DNA of 64,000 nt, from positions 152,327,875 through 152,391,874 of the forward strand of contig JBOZIK010000001.1 in NCBI GenBank assembly GCA_051453625.1. The letters are read 5' to 3'. The notes under the pieces are model-generated. The model made no database searches, was not told the origin of the DNA, and saw only the letters and a list, made by a program, of their open reading frames with translations. Below, piece after piece: positions 47,755-58,256 of this stretch. Each line of letters opens with the position of its first letter. Position 1 is the first letter of the stretch. This DNA comes from Welwitschia mirabilis (taxonomy: Eukaryota > Gnetophyta > Gnetopsida > Welwitschiales). Made by a program: the position numbers and the translations under genes.

Positions 47755-48290
47755 AGGAATTAAAGTTATCATGGATGTAATTAACTTAATAATTATTTAA
47801 AGATTAAGATTATCATGGGGTATAATTAACTTTATGATTAATTGGTCATTATGATTTTCATATATATAATTATTAAGTAACTAGGATTATTATGAGCATA
47901 ATTACTACATGGCTCTTAAAGTTAGTATGAATGTAATTTATTTAATCATTTATGAGTTATAACTTTCATGGATATACTTTCATTTATGAATTATTTAAGG
48001 ATTAGGATTATTAGAAATATGATTAATTTCATGTTTACTTAGGAAATGGGGATTATCTTAAATATAACTGACTTGAAAATGATTTACAAAATAGGATTAT
48101 AATAGGTATAATTAACTTCATGATTATTGGGTAATTAAGGTAATTATAAATATAATTAATTCTATAATTATTTATAACTTGGAATGTTTATGAGTATAAT
48201 TAATTTTATGATTACTTTAGGAATGACAATTATCATGAAGATAATTAATTTTTATAGATAATTAGTAAGTAAGTTTATAATGGGTATATT
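47755..48290. repeat. 45-bp minisatellite in D leader, about 12 diverged units
   Basis: Anchor word GTATAATTAACTT or close variants recurs near 47,775, 47,820, 47,897, 47,931, 48,016, 48,060, 48,106, 48,148, 48,194 and 48,239, mostly 42-46 bases apart. Between anchors is TATGATTATTTAGGAATAGGATTATCATGA-like sequence. It lies between D's primer site and gag. Confidence 0.75.
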
Positions 48291-48325
48291 TAAATTTATT
48301 TATAAGTAATTTACATAAACATAAT

Positions 48326-48341
48326 GAATCCGATACGATTA
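48326..48341 (-). other. D primer binding site candidate
   Basis: Minus strand TAATCGTATCGGATTC beside the LTR end GGGTATTACA. The core GTATC plus GA fits the initiator-Met tRNA site (TGGTATCAGAGC) at about 8 of 12 positions. The position is right but the match is weak. Confidence 0.4.
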
Positions 48342-48831
48342 TGTAATACCCTACCTTTAATTATGCTAAGGAAGTATAATTTTTTTAACATTATTAACTA
48401 ACATGCATAATGAAATCTAGGATCAAGTTCTATTTAAATATTATTAAAATATTATAATATTTAAAATAATGAATAAGTAAAATTACTATTTAACTATAAA
48501 CCCTTTTGGTTTTCATATTTATTCTTAACTTTTATTTTCATGACACAAAGGTATATTATACAAAGTTGATAAAATGTTAACTTATTCTATCACATATAAT
48601 AGATAAGTTTTAGGATAGTGCCTAACAAATGTCATAGGAGGTTGCATCTTTTATAATGATATTTCAATTGAATATCTAGCCACCCTCTAGACATGAGTTA
48701 GTTCTGCTTCAGGTTTTACATTATACAGACATAGTTGGGCTTAACTCTATAGGCTTAGACTTCATCTTAATATATTCTTAGTATAGGTAACAGGTAGTAC
48801 CTGAGGTGGATACAAGCTTACAAGTAGGTCT
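48342..48831 (-). repeat. D 5' LTR, visible part
   Basis: Aligns with 6,940 to about 7,430. The alignment ends at CTTACAAGTAG, where E begins. Confidence 0.75.
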
Positions 48832-50082
48832 TGAAGGATCTAGAACCCTAGGAGGGTGAATAGGATTTCAAAATTAAATAAAAATATTCACGAGATATCT
48901 CCATAAGTATTGAAAACTAAAATATTTATGCAAATGAAAAACAAATATAATCTAAAAGTAAATAACTTAAAGCATAAAAATGCTAATGAAGATTAACACA
49001 AGATTTATAGTGATTTGGAAAATGCCCTACTCCATGTTTGATNNNNNNNNNNCTCAGTGATTAGCTTCTATCCAAGCCTAATCTAGATCTTTATTAGTTA
49101 CTTTCTAGGTATTTTAGATTCACCTATAACCTTTACAATTGGACTTTTCTAGAGGCTCAATCTCAACCTCTAGAAAGAATGCAATGTGATAATAATGGCG
49201 TGCTACAATGCATATGTTTCACTAGGTCTGAAGCTTAATAATGATATTGCTTCACTACTTTGATATGATAGTATAATCCATGAATGTACAGTGTAATTGA
49301 TTAACCAAACACAAATGATAATAATAATTATTAATTCATCTTTGATTATAAAAAATATGTTCTACAGTGATTTCAAAGGTTCTATCAAAAAGTGGTTCAA
49401 TGATTTTGAGTGATGATAAATATATAAGAGAAGCCAAATAAGTAAAAAGATTCTCCAACAAATAAAAATAGGCATCCAAATGACTAAAAAAATTTCATTT
49501 CTATTATACCTGATTGACCCCTTAAAATTTGCGGTCGACCTCATTTAGTTCCATCACTAAAGTAAGTTACCCTTAGCTTATTTCAATTAATCCCTATTTC
49601 TTATATCTCCATTTCCAATTGACTCCTGTTTCTTACATCTCCATATTCAATTGATCCCTTAGGGAACTAATCAATTGCATGTTTGAAAAAATGAAAAACT
49701 ATTTTTATGGCCTAGGTCTGGTCAACCCCTCATAAATCCAATTAATTCCTTACTGATCAAGAATGAAAACATTTTACACCAAGTCTAGTAGATCCCTCTG
49801 GAATCTGGTTAACTCCTTGATGATTATGTATGACAAAAATTTAATGCTCAGGTCTAGTTGAACCCTTTAGAATCTGGTTGACCCCTCTATAATCTATTTT
49901 TAATACTTTATGATTTAGGCTTAGTCAATTCTTTAGAATTTGGTTGACCCCTTAGAGGGTATGAAAATTGTCAAGTTTAGAAAACATTTGTAACAAATGA
50001 TTTTTGCTTCTAACCTATAAATATTAATATTTTCTACACAAGATACAAGATGTTTTACTAAACAAAAAATGTTAGTTTAACA
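48832..50082 (-). repeat. E 3' LTR with 10-N gap
   Basis: Boundaries are approximate: the left by similarity to the X LTR end, the right by a TTTAACA terminus shortly before C-rich tracts (50,100 and 50,150) that would be polypurine on the minus strand. A 10-N gap lies at 49,043-49,052. The open stretch 49,362-49,544 has no recognisable domain. Confidence 0.55.
49505..49950. promoter_or_regulatory. GGTCGACC-derived palindrome series in E LTR
   Basis: Intact GGTCGACC at 49,533-49,540. Related words along the LTR include TGATTGACCCC (49,511), CTGGTCAACCCC (about 49,718), CTGGTTAACTCC (about 49,807), CTAGTTGAACCC (about 49,856), CTGGTTGACCCC (about 49,879) and TTGGTTGACCCC (about 49,940). Most differ from the palindrome by CpG transitions. 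Confidence 0.55.
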
Positions 50083-50218
50083 TTAACTAGGTAAATATTC
50101 TTCCCCTTTAACATTAATAGTAAACTATACTTAGTTGAAAATATTAATTGGAAAAACTTCCCCTTAGATAATCTTCATTAAATTTTTAAATAGTATTAAG
50201 CATTTATATCAAATTAAG

Positions 50219-50229
50219 CATTCATGGAG
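50219..50229. repeat. Candidate LINE target-site duplication, left copy
   Basis: CATTCATGGAG. The candidate partner directly after the poly-A, at 57,888-57,898, is CATTCATAAAG. The seven-base core is identical and the two differences are G/A. Confidence 0.45.
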
Positions 50230-50401
50230 CTTTGAAAGGTTCGGCAGATCTAAAGAGTAGGAGGATGTAGGTCTTAGAGGATTGTGGTTTGGTGGGGATG
50301 GTTTTGATCCCTGATCATGAAGTAGGGTAAGTTACAAGAGTCCTTTGTTTTGCAATTTTAATCATTTTTTTTAGGATTTTCTTAAAGGATTTAGCTCCAA
50401 G

Positions 50402-51480
50402 ATGGAGAAGACTTAGTTCTCTAGGGAAGGGAAGTCCTTGTATTAGACATCAATGAAGATTTATGTAATGAAATCGAGAAGAATCTTAGGTTTAGCCTCA
50501 TAGGTAAGTTTGTCTCATCTGGCCCTTGACCTTGATTAGATCAGATCCATGATTGGGTCACAATGAAATGGATAGGGGTCAGCAAGGTTAACATTATTGT
50601 AATGTTAGAAGCGCTAGTTTTATTCCAGTTAGACAATGAACAAGATCAGGATAAAATCATCGTAAGAGCACCATATTTTTTTGGAGTTAGAGGCCTTTCC
50701 TAGCTAAATAGACACAGGGGACTCAATTGGACCCGCATCTATTTAAGAAACTCCTAATCTGGATCTACATCCACAAGTTTCTCCTAGAGTTTTGGGATGA
50801 AGATCTAGTAAGAAGAATGGTTGATTACTTTAAATATCTCATCAAGTTGGATTAAATCAGAATTAAATAAACTAAATTAGTTTTAACTAGATTCTATGTG
50901 TGAATGAGTTTTGAGGATACTAAGGAGATCCAATCTATGAAGTTTAGATCCAAATGGGGAAATTATTATTTAAAAGTCATATATGAGAACTTATGATTGC
51001 TTGCATAACTTGTAGAAAATTAGAATACCCCTCTGAAAGATGTGCTCCTCTAGAGAAGAAATGCTCCCATTATGAAAGACTGGGTCACCTATAAGAAGAA
51101 TGCCAAAATAGATTGATCGACATTGAAGAAAAGTAAAAGGAAACCTACACTTTTTGTGGGAAGACTGGTCAGAATCAGGACATATGAAACATTAGCAAAG
51201 AAAAAAACAAATTGGAAAAATTCCCACTATCTTTCCAAATAAAAGAAAGAGAAAGGAAGATCTAAAATAGAAAAACCCATTTCAACCTCTCATAAACAAG
51301 AATGACACTCAATAAAACCTTCAAGATAATGAATCTAATGAAGTGGAAACTGAAACAAAGGAAAGGCCTAGCAACAGAACCCTATGAGAACAAGAAATGG
51401 CAGAGAATGTTGTAAATAGTTCTCAAGCTACTGTTTAAGACACATTAAAAAAAGGAGAAGTGCCCAAAAAGGGGTGAAAA
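50402..51480 (+). pseudogene. LINE copy 1 ORF1 remnant
   Basis: ATG at 50,402 in the context CTCCAAGATGGAGAAG, shared with copy 2. It encodes the RNA-binding ORF1 protein of plant L1. The zinc knuckle region is destroyed: the third knuckle reads YTFCGKTGQNQDI then stop, with two Cys and the His lost, whereas copy 2 keeps CTFCGKTGHNQSVC. Early stop codons. Confidence 0.7.
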
Positions 51481-51488
51481 CACCCCCA

Positions 51489-51916
51489 ATGAATTGTCTC
51501 TCATAGAACTGTAGGGGATTAGGGTCTTCCTATAAGAAAATGACCCTATAAAATTTGATTAGTCATTATAATATCAATTTAATTTACCTACAAGAAATGA
51601 AGATAAAACAAGACATGGAAAATATAAAGATGGAACGGCATTGGACCTCTTTTACCATTGTAGCCAAAGGTAACTCTGATGGTCTTTTGATTTCTACTAA
51701 AAAAGAGGCAAAACTAATTTGCAGGAGCCGGAATCATATTACAATTTTTCTTAAGAATGAAGACTGAACCATTACAAATATCTATATCCTACAGTACAAT
51801 CTAGACAAGGGTGTGATATTGAAAGAAGCCCAAAGAAATGTAGTTAACAAATCCAAATGGATAATTTTAAGTAACTTTAACTAATTCCTCCATCACTGGG
51901 AAAAATCAGGTGGTAA
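51489..51916 (+). pseudogene. LINE copy 1 ORF2 N-terminus (endonuclease) remnant
   Basis: Starts MNCLS like copy 2 and keeps a 70-codon open stretch (51,555-51,767) with YLQEMKIKQD, where the family has LQETK: the catalytic Glu is retained and the Thr lost. Cut by the gap before the DFN/SDH motifs can be compared fully. Confidence 0.7.
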
Positions 51917-52079
51917 NNNNNNNNNNNNNNNNNNNNNNNNNNNNNNNNNNNNNNNNNNNNNNNNNNNNNNNNNNNNNNNNNNNNNNNNNNNNNNNNNNNN
52001 NNNNNNNNNNNNNNNNAGTATTTTTTTTTTGTAGTTTTGATCAGTTTTTAAGGGTTTTATGGTGGGTTTTAGCTCCAAG

Positions 52080-53160
52080 ATGGAGAAAACTCAATTCTCT
52101 AGGGAGGAAAAATCTCTCATATTGGATATAGATGAAGATGCATGTAGTAAAATAGAAAAAAACTTAAGTTTAGCCTCATCAGCAAGTTTGTATCTTCCGG
52201 CTCTCAACCTTGGTTGGATCAAATCCGTGATTGGATCACAATGAAATGGACAAGGATCAGCAAAGTTGATGTTATAGTAATGTCAGAAGGGCTGGTTTTA
52301 TTCCAGCTAGATAATGAATAAGATTGGAATGAAATCATAGCAAAAGGATCATGATTTTTTGGATTTAGGGACCTAGTCCTAGCCAAATGGACACTAGGGA
52401 CATAATCAGACCCGTAACTGTTTGAGAAACTTCTGATTTAGATCTAGATCCATAAGTTTCCCCTAGAATTTTGGAATAAAGAACTACAAAGAAGAATAAT
52501 AGTTAGTTTGGAAATCTGATCAAGCTGGATTGAATCACGATTAAACAAATTAAAGTAGTTTTAATCAGATTCTATTTATGGATGAGTCTCGAAGACACTA
52601 AGGAAATCTAATTCGTAAAGTTTAGATCTAAATGGAGAACCTATGATTTAGAAGTCACATATGAGAATCTTCTGATCTTGTGCTTAATCTGTGAAAAATC
52701 AGAACACTTCTTAGGGAGATATGCTCCTCCTAAGAAGAAATGCTGACACTATGAAAGATTGGGACACCTTTAAAAAGAAGGCCAGAAGAAATTGATAGAC
52801 ATTGAAGAAAAGCAAAAAGAAACTTGCACCTTTTGTGGAAAGACTGGGCACAATCAGAGCGTATGCAGGCATAAGCAATGTAAGGAACAAACCGGAAAAA
52901 GCACCACCGTTTTTCCAAAGGAAAGCAAGAGAAAGGAAGATCCAAAATAGGAAAACCCATTTCAATCTCTCATGGATGAGAATGATACCCAACAAAACCT
53001 TCAAGATGACAAATCTAATAAAGTGGAAACGCAGACAAAGGAAAGGCTCAGCAACAGAACCTTACAAGAGTGAGAAACAGCCAAGAATGTCGCAAATAGT
53101 TCCCAAGCTACAATTAAAGACACATTGAAAAAAGGACAAGCACCCAAAAAGGGGCGAAAA
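52080..53160 (+). pseudogene. LINE copy 2 ORF1 remnant
   Basis: ATG at 52,080 opens MEKTQFSREEKSLILDIDED; an in-frame ATG at 52,059 is also possible. After stops and frameshifts the C-terminal part holds three CCHC-type knuckles. The first, CLICEKSEHFLGRY (near 52,680), has its last Cys replaced by Tyr. The second (near 52,740) has a stop and a Cys to Gly. The third, CTFCGKTGHNQSVC (52,825-52,866), is complete. It is followed by a Lys/Glu-rich basic tail. Nucleic-acid chaperone role known for the family. Confidence 0.8.
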
Positions 53161-53168
53161 CACCCCCA

Positions 53169-56100
53169 ATGAATTGTCTCTCATGGAATTACATGGGAAT
53201 AGGGTCCTCCTACAAGAAAAAGACCCTACGAAATCCGATTAGTCAAAATAATATCAATGTAGTCTACCTACAGGAGACGAAGATAAAATAAGATATGGGA
53301 AATATGAAGATGGAGCGGCATTGGACATCTTTTAGCGTTGCGGCCCAAAGTAACTCTGGTGGTCTTTTGGTTTCTACTAAAAAAAAGGCGGATCTGATTT
53401 ACAGCAGCCAGAATCATATTACGATTTTCCTTAAGAACAAAGGCTAGACCGTTACAAATATCTACAACCCGCAGCACAATCTAGACAAGGCCGCAGTATT
53501 GGAAGAAGCACAAAGGAATGTAGTGAACAAATCCAAATAGATAATTTTGGGCGACTTTAACCAATGTCTCCACCGTTGGGAAAAATCAGGTGGTGACAAC
53601 TGGAACTCTAAAGGGGCTTCTATCCTAAAAGATTTTTTGGTAAGATACTCCCTCACAAATGTGTTCATCACTGGTTACAAATATACGTGATCAAATAGAA
53701 GAGTAAGTACAGAGCTAATAATGTCCAATATTAACAGAGTGCTAGCTAGGAAACATCTAGCTAAACTTTCTCTTAAAGCACATGGCCTAAACAGGATTGC
53801 CTTGGATCACTGTCCCATTATGCTCAAATTAGGGACATTTTCATCTCCGAAAATCTTATTTCATATGGAACGGTACTGGATCAACTGAACAGAAACTAGA
53901 GAGCTCTTGGAAAAATATCTAGGCATAGTATAATGGTATACAACTTGTCACTTTTTTATATAGAGGCCTCAATACCTTGAAGGCCCACATAAAAGACTGG
54001 AAAAAAAAGACAAGGAGAGGTTTAATTCAAAATCTGAAATCAAGGTAAAACTCAAATGCATTTAAACCAAGCAAGAGAAGGGAGGTAATCAGGAAAGCCT
54101 TTAAAATAAAGAATATTAGTGCCTAATGAATATCCAATAAATACATAAGGATGAAGAACATTATTAGAAAAAATGATCAAGAATCAAGTGGCTTAAAGAG
54201 CATGATAGACATACTAGATTATTATTCTAGGAGGTCAACTAGCATAAATCTGACAAAAGGCTTATAGTAGGAGGTCGAGTCATAGAAAATGAAGAGAAAA
54301 TAGCTAAGGAATTGCAGGTTCATCTCTAGTGAGTCTGTGAATGAAACGATATCGCCCCTAGCCTAATCCCAGAAAATAAGAAGGTTTTGGAGGAGAATAA
54401 TCACATGCTAAGTAAACCTCTAAATAGAGAAGAGATATTAGTTGTAATCAGATTAATGAATAACAACTGAGTACCTAGTCCTAATGAATGGTTAATTAAA
54501 CTCTTTAAATCTTATTTGTCTATCATAGGGGATAATCTTCATTATGCAATGCAGGAAATATTCCACAATCAATGGATTTCTAGAGAGATGAATAGAACTA
54601 AGGTGGTCCTTATACCAAAAAAAGGGATACCAATAGAATAAAGGACTTTAGACCCTTAGAGGTTTACAATGTTATCTATAGAATCTTTGTAAAAATTATG
54701 GTTGATCGAATCATCCCTTTGCTCCCCAATGTGATTTCAAAGAATCTAGTCAGCTTCATTCGTTTCAAGTATATCCAAGGCCAAATCCTTTTAACCCATG
54801 AAATTATTCACTCTATTAGAAAACATAAAGTTCTGCTTCTTATTGCTAAACTAGATATTGCAAAAGCTTATGACTTAGTTAGTTGGCATGAATTAGGTTA
54901 CATCCTTAGGAAAATCGGTTTCTCTCAAGATATTATTAACCTATGGCTAGACATGCAGGCCTTAGCTGAGTTTAATATGGAGGTCAATAGACATAAATTA
55001 AACTTCTTCTCAGTGGGAAGAGGTTTGAGATTAGGGGACCCTCTATTTCCATACCTTTTTCTATTTGTAATGAATGTTATATAGATTTTCTTAAAAAATA
55101 ATGGAGTTATAGGAATCAGAATTAGAGGTCAAATTTTTCTCAATAATTACTATGCAGACGATACTATCATCATGACCAAGGCAACATGTTAGTAAGCAAA
55201 AGCTATAAAAAATGTCATAAACACATTTGTAGAGGTAAAAGGGCTTCACACTAATTGGAACAAATCATGAATACATACCTTGGGTAGACAATGTATCAGA
55301 GGAGGCGAAATTGCCTGCATTATAAACACAAAGTTAGAAGACCTTTAAGATATTTAGCTGGGTATTTCTCTATAAAATTATCATAGGACAAGTACTTGGA
55401 ATTACATTTGGAAATCTATAAAAATAAGGTGTAGCTCTTGGAACAATAACTTTCTATCCTCAAAGGCTAAAATCATTCTTAAAAATTTCTGTCTAATTTC
55501 TTCTTTTTAATATATAGCTTCTATTATCGTTTTCCCAAAGAATATCATACAAAAAATTAACAAGATCTTAAAAGGTTTTATCTAGTTAAGGGGAAAAGAC
55601 CATCGTCGAATACATCTCTATAAAGGAGAAGCTATAACTCATTCTAAGGAATTAGGAGAATAGGGAATTCAAAAACCTAAAGATTGTATTTTACAGGAGC
55701 TCATAGGATCTTAAAGAGATTATAAGAGGAATGGCAGTCATGGAATGACTTAATTAATCATAAGTATAGAAACTAGACAATTAAGAAGGAGGTATCATAT
55801 CTAAAGAAGCATCTTTGCAAAGCTTATCAACAACTCACTGAATTGAACATTTCTCAGAGTGAAATGTCCAATAGATCTTAATCAAGAAATATGGTACATA
55901 GGATGATTACAAGAAGCATTGGAGGGAACAAATACCAAAACAGATTAAAGTCTTCTATTAGCTAAAAGAGCACCACTAAATTTTAATAAAAGATCAATTA
56001 TCAAAAAGGGGATTTCAAGTTGATACTAAATGTTCCATCTATCAGTCTCATTTAGAAATAGCACAACATCTCTTTCATTAATGCATTTGGAGTAAGGAAC

Positions 56101-56640
56101 TAATTTTCATAATGATAAAGTTCTATCACATTTGCGGCTCCCCTGACATACATTTAGTGAATGGAATTCACTTGACTTTAAGCAGATATGGTGGATTAAA
56201 AATAGTCTAATTTTCAATAACACCCCCATTACCCTTCCTTATTTATATAGCTAGGAAGATTATCCACACTCATTCTCAAATTAAAATTGCTATGGGATCC
56301 ACTCTAATATATGAGCCTACTAACCCAGGCCTCTTCAAGGATATCCAGAGCTGTGAAAAAAAATATAGGCGATGGGGTGGGGAGCCGTTTTACACATACT
56401 GAGAGGAGATATGGGGACTGATATCACCCCTTTTTATAGGCAATGGAGAGAAGGGCAAATATCTTTCAGAATAATTTCAATAGAAATTTTCAAAGATTCT
56501 TCACCAGACTACTAGAGGTTCCAGTGAAAGGTGAGAGGATCCTATTTGGAAATAAAGGCCAATAAAAATCTCTCCATTTCTTTCTAGGTGGAATTTCTAA
56601 ACTGCCTAGTGGACATATTAGCAGGAAGGCATTACCGCCC
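53169..56640 (+). pseudogene. LINE copy 2 ORF2: endonuclease and reverse transcriptase, remnant
   Basis: MNCLSWNYMGIGSSYKKKTL starts an AP-endonuclease domain. It continues with VVYLQETKIK, GDFNQ (53,550-53,564) and LDHCPI at 53,812-53,829, where the family has SDH, so the Ser is lost while Asp-His is kept. RT lies at 54,640-55,700. The 128-codon open stretch 54,698-55,084 has LDIAKAYDLVSW and GLRLGDPLFPYLF, followed by YADD intact at 55,151-55,162. Near 56,180 DFKQIWWIKNSLIFNN fits the C-terminal region. Only a moderate number of stops. Confidence 0.85.
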
Positions 56641-57545
56641 CCATGGGAACTTGGGTAGAACTAGTAAATAGATACTTCATTTAATCTAGTAATTATTATA
56701 AGCTTTCTGGTATTCATTTTATGTTTCTTAAGGCTCTTGACCTGGGACACCAAGTGAATCTTCCTTATTTATTTATTCAAGTTCTCAAGCATAAGAACTC
56801 TTCAAGGCACTCAGGTTTAATCCTAGCACTTTGTAGACCAGCTTAATAAGCTTGAGCAAGAGAGGTTTCTTACCCTCCTTCCCATCGTCGTTCTCACCAG
56901 ATCCCTTCCAGGAGATTATCTATTAGAAGTTCCTCCTTAGTTAGCAACCCTACTCCTGATGAAATAGTAGCTCATTCTAGCCCTAATAATAGGGGCATTT
57001 CTTTATCCCTAGATTACAGAAAAGGTCTATCTTCACCCTTGGTCCAATAGAAAACTCTTGAGGAGCATCCCCCTAGCTTAGTCTAAGCTCAGTCTCCAAC
57101 TCACCCTTCTCCATCTTCAGGCCCTTCTTCTCCAGTTCAGCCTTTCCCAGAATAAGTTGGAAATGCCCAGCACTCTTGTTCTCTAGCTTCAGGCCCTAGT
57201 TCTTCCCAAAGCTCTACATCTAACTCCTCTTTAATAGAATCCCAACTCTAAACTTAAGATCTTGACATGAATGCAGCTAGAAGGGAGGTTCTTCTAGCAA
57301 TGATTTAGGGGTTAAAAAGATTTCTATTTGTTACCCTGGGTATTTCTCACCAAGCTCTACCCCAGGCCATAAAATCAACTTATAAGAAGGAATCACTTCA
57401 TCTCCATCTAGATAAGAACTTAGCTAGTGCTAAAGAATTCAAGGAAATAAATCAAACCTTTGAGGTGCTCTTAGACAACTTGGATATATTTCTACTTAAA
57501 CACAATTATGGCAACATGTTTTCTTTCTGTAGAGAATTGTAGAGG
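56641..57545 (+). pseudogene. Extra reading-frame-like region between LINE RT and poly-A
   Basis: Not a usual part of plant L1. Near 56,690-56,830 it gives YYKLSGIHFMFLKALDLGHQ and LPYLFIQVLKHKN. A frame change leads to a Pro/Ser-rich stretch (about 56,870-57,240: YPPSHRRSHQIPSRR, SSGPSSPVQPFPE), then a helical C-terminal part up to about 57,540 (SLHLHLDKNLASAKEFKEIN). The layout of an alpha-helical domain, a Pro/Ser-rich linker and a helical tail resembles the envelope-like proteins of plant retrotransposons. It could be a captured fragment, an older element on which the LINE sits, or a real third frame. Confidence 0.45.
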
Positions 57546-57885
57546 ACTATATTCCTCTTTCTTTTTGATTTTCTCCCTATTATTTCGAGTTCTTTGTAAG
57601 TTTTAGTTTTAAGGGATAGTTTCGCCCTTGATTTTTAGTAGTCTTAAGTCCTTTTTTATGGTTGTTTCCATTAGTACTTGCACACTTTTACGTAAATCCT
57701 TAATATGTTATTTTAGAGGGGCAATTTCTCCTCTTTTTGGCTTGGTATTTTAGGTCTCTTTACCATGAGTAGTTTAACTCGCTGTTATGAATAGATCAAT
57801 GCTTCTGTAACGCTCAGGAGTTTTTGCCCCTTGATGTACATTTCCTAGTTTAATATACATACTTTTTTTCAAAAAAAAAAAAAAA
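57546..57885 (+). other. LINE 3' UTR and poly-A tail
   Basis: Ends CTTGATGTACATTTCCTAGT... then TATACATACTTTTTTTC followed by A15. A TGTACATTT...TTTTTTC-like lead into poly-A is common in plant L1 3' ends. Confidence 0.75.
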
Positions 57886-58256
57886 CACATTCATAAAGGG
57901 TTTGTAATAAGAGCAATCAATATAATAATTTTTTATATAGTTTATGAGACATGTAACATCCAAAATATATGTGAAAAAATTAGAGTTCAAGAGATGTTTA
58001 AATTTAGATGTCCATCAAATAAGTAAGACAAAAGTGATATTAAATGCATTACTATTACTTAATATTGAGTAGTAAAACAAAAATTTACTCATCAAGAGTA
58101 ACTATAACTTAAGAAATACTTTTTAAAATAACTAAAAATGACTAATACCATATGATAAAAGATGAAAAAACAACTAACTACCTCTCCTCCTTTTGACATC
58201 AATGACAAAGAAGAGAAGAAAAATAAACATAGTAAGAAAACAAAGAAGATCAGATC
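57886..58256 (-). other. E 3' region next to the envelope-like frame
   Basis: Resumes E after the LINE. It contains candidate duplication CATTCATAAAG at 57,888-57,898 and C/T-rich CTCTCCTCCTTTTGACATCA near 58,182, which resembles the sequence beside the polypurine tract of X. No coding signal. Confidence 0.45.

Larger units (their letters stand above)
6940..48831 (-). mobile_element. D: Del/Tekay-like chromovirus (Ty3/gypsy), outermost host of the nest
   Basis: D is the container into which X, B and Athila-1 were inserted. Minus-strand order: 5' LTR edge (48,342-48,831 visible), primer-site candidate, minisatellite leader, gag (47.3-46.2 kb), protease, RT, RNase H, integrase with chromodomain (42.9 kb), then the 3' LTR, split by X into 41,141 to about 42,890 and 6,940-9,587. 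The two LTR pieces beginning at 6,940 and 48,342 share the opening TGTAATACCCTA and about 480 further bases. The right end of the 5' LTR is not found, because E interrupts it at 48,832. The join of the left LTR with the 41-48 kb body is inferred from the nesting logic and X's target duplication. Confidence 0.7.
50230..51916 (+). mobile_element. LINE copy 1: 5' half of an L1-type element, ends at a gap
   Basis: 5' UTR, ORF1 and the start of ORF2. It aligns base for base with 52,021-53,596 of copy 2 and stops at the 100-N gap (51,917-52,016) at the point equivalent to AAAAATCAGGTGGT. It is visibly more decayed than copy 2: many CpG in copy 2 are TpG or CpA here. Confidence 0.8.
52017..57885 (+). 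mobile_element. LINE copy 2: L1-type non-LTR retrotransposon with poly-A tail
   Basis: 5' UTR (from the gap), ORF1 (52,080), ORF2 (53,169, endonuclease plus RT), a further reading-frame-like region (56.6-57.5 kb), 3' UTR and A15 (57,871-57,885). This is the least decayed sequence in the window, with the highest density of CpG, suggesting a more recent insertion. Confidence 0.85.

Noticed and set aside
51893-52131. Open frames on both strands across 51,917-52,016
   Set aside because: Mostly N; the flanks belong to LINE copies 1 and 2.
52711-53004. 97-codon frame antisense to LINE ORF1
   Set aside because: Shadow of the sense frame carrying the zinc knuckles.
53268-53671. Two antisense frames of about 69 codons
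   Set aside because: Shadows of the LINE endonuclease frame, which has the recognisable motifs.
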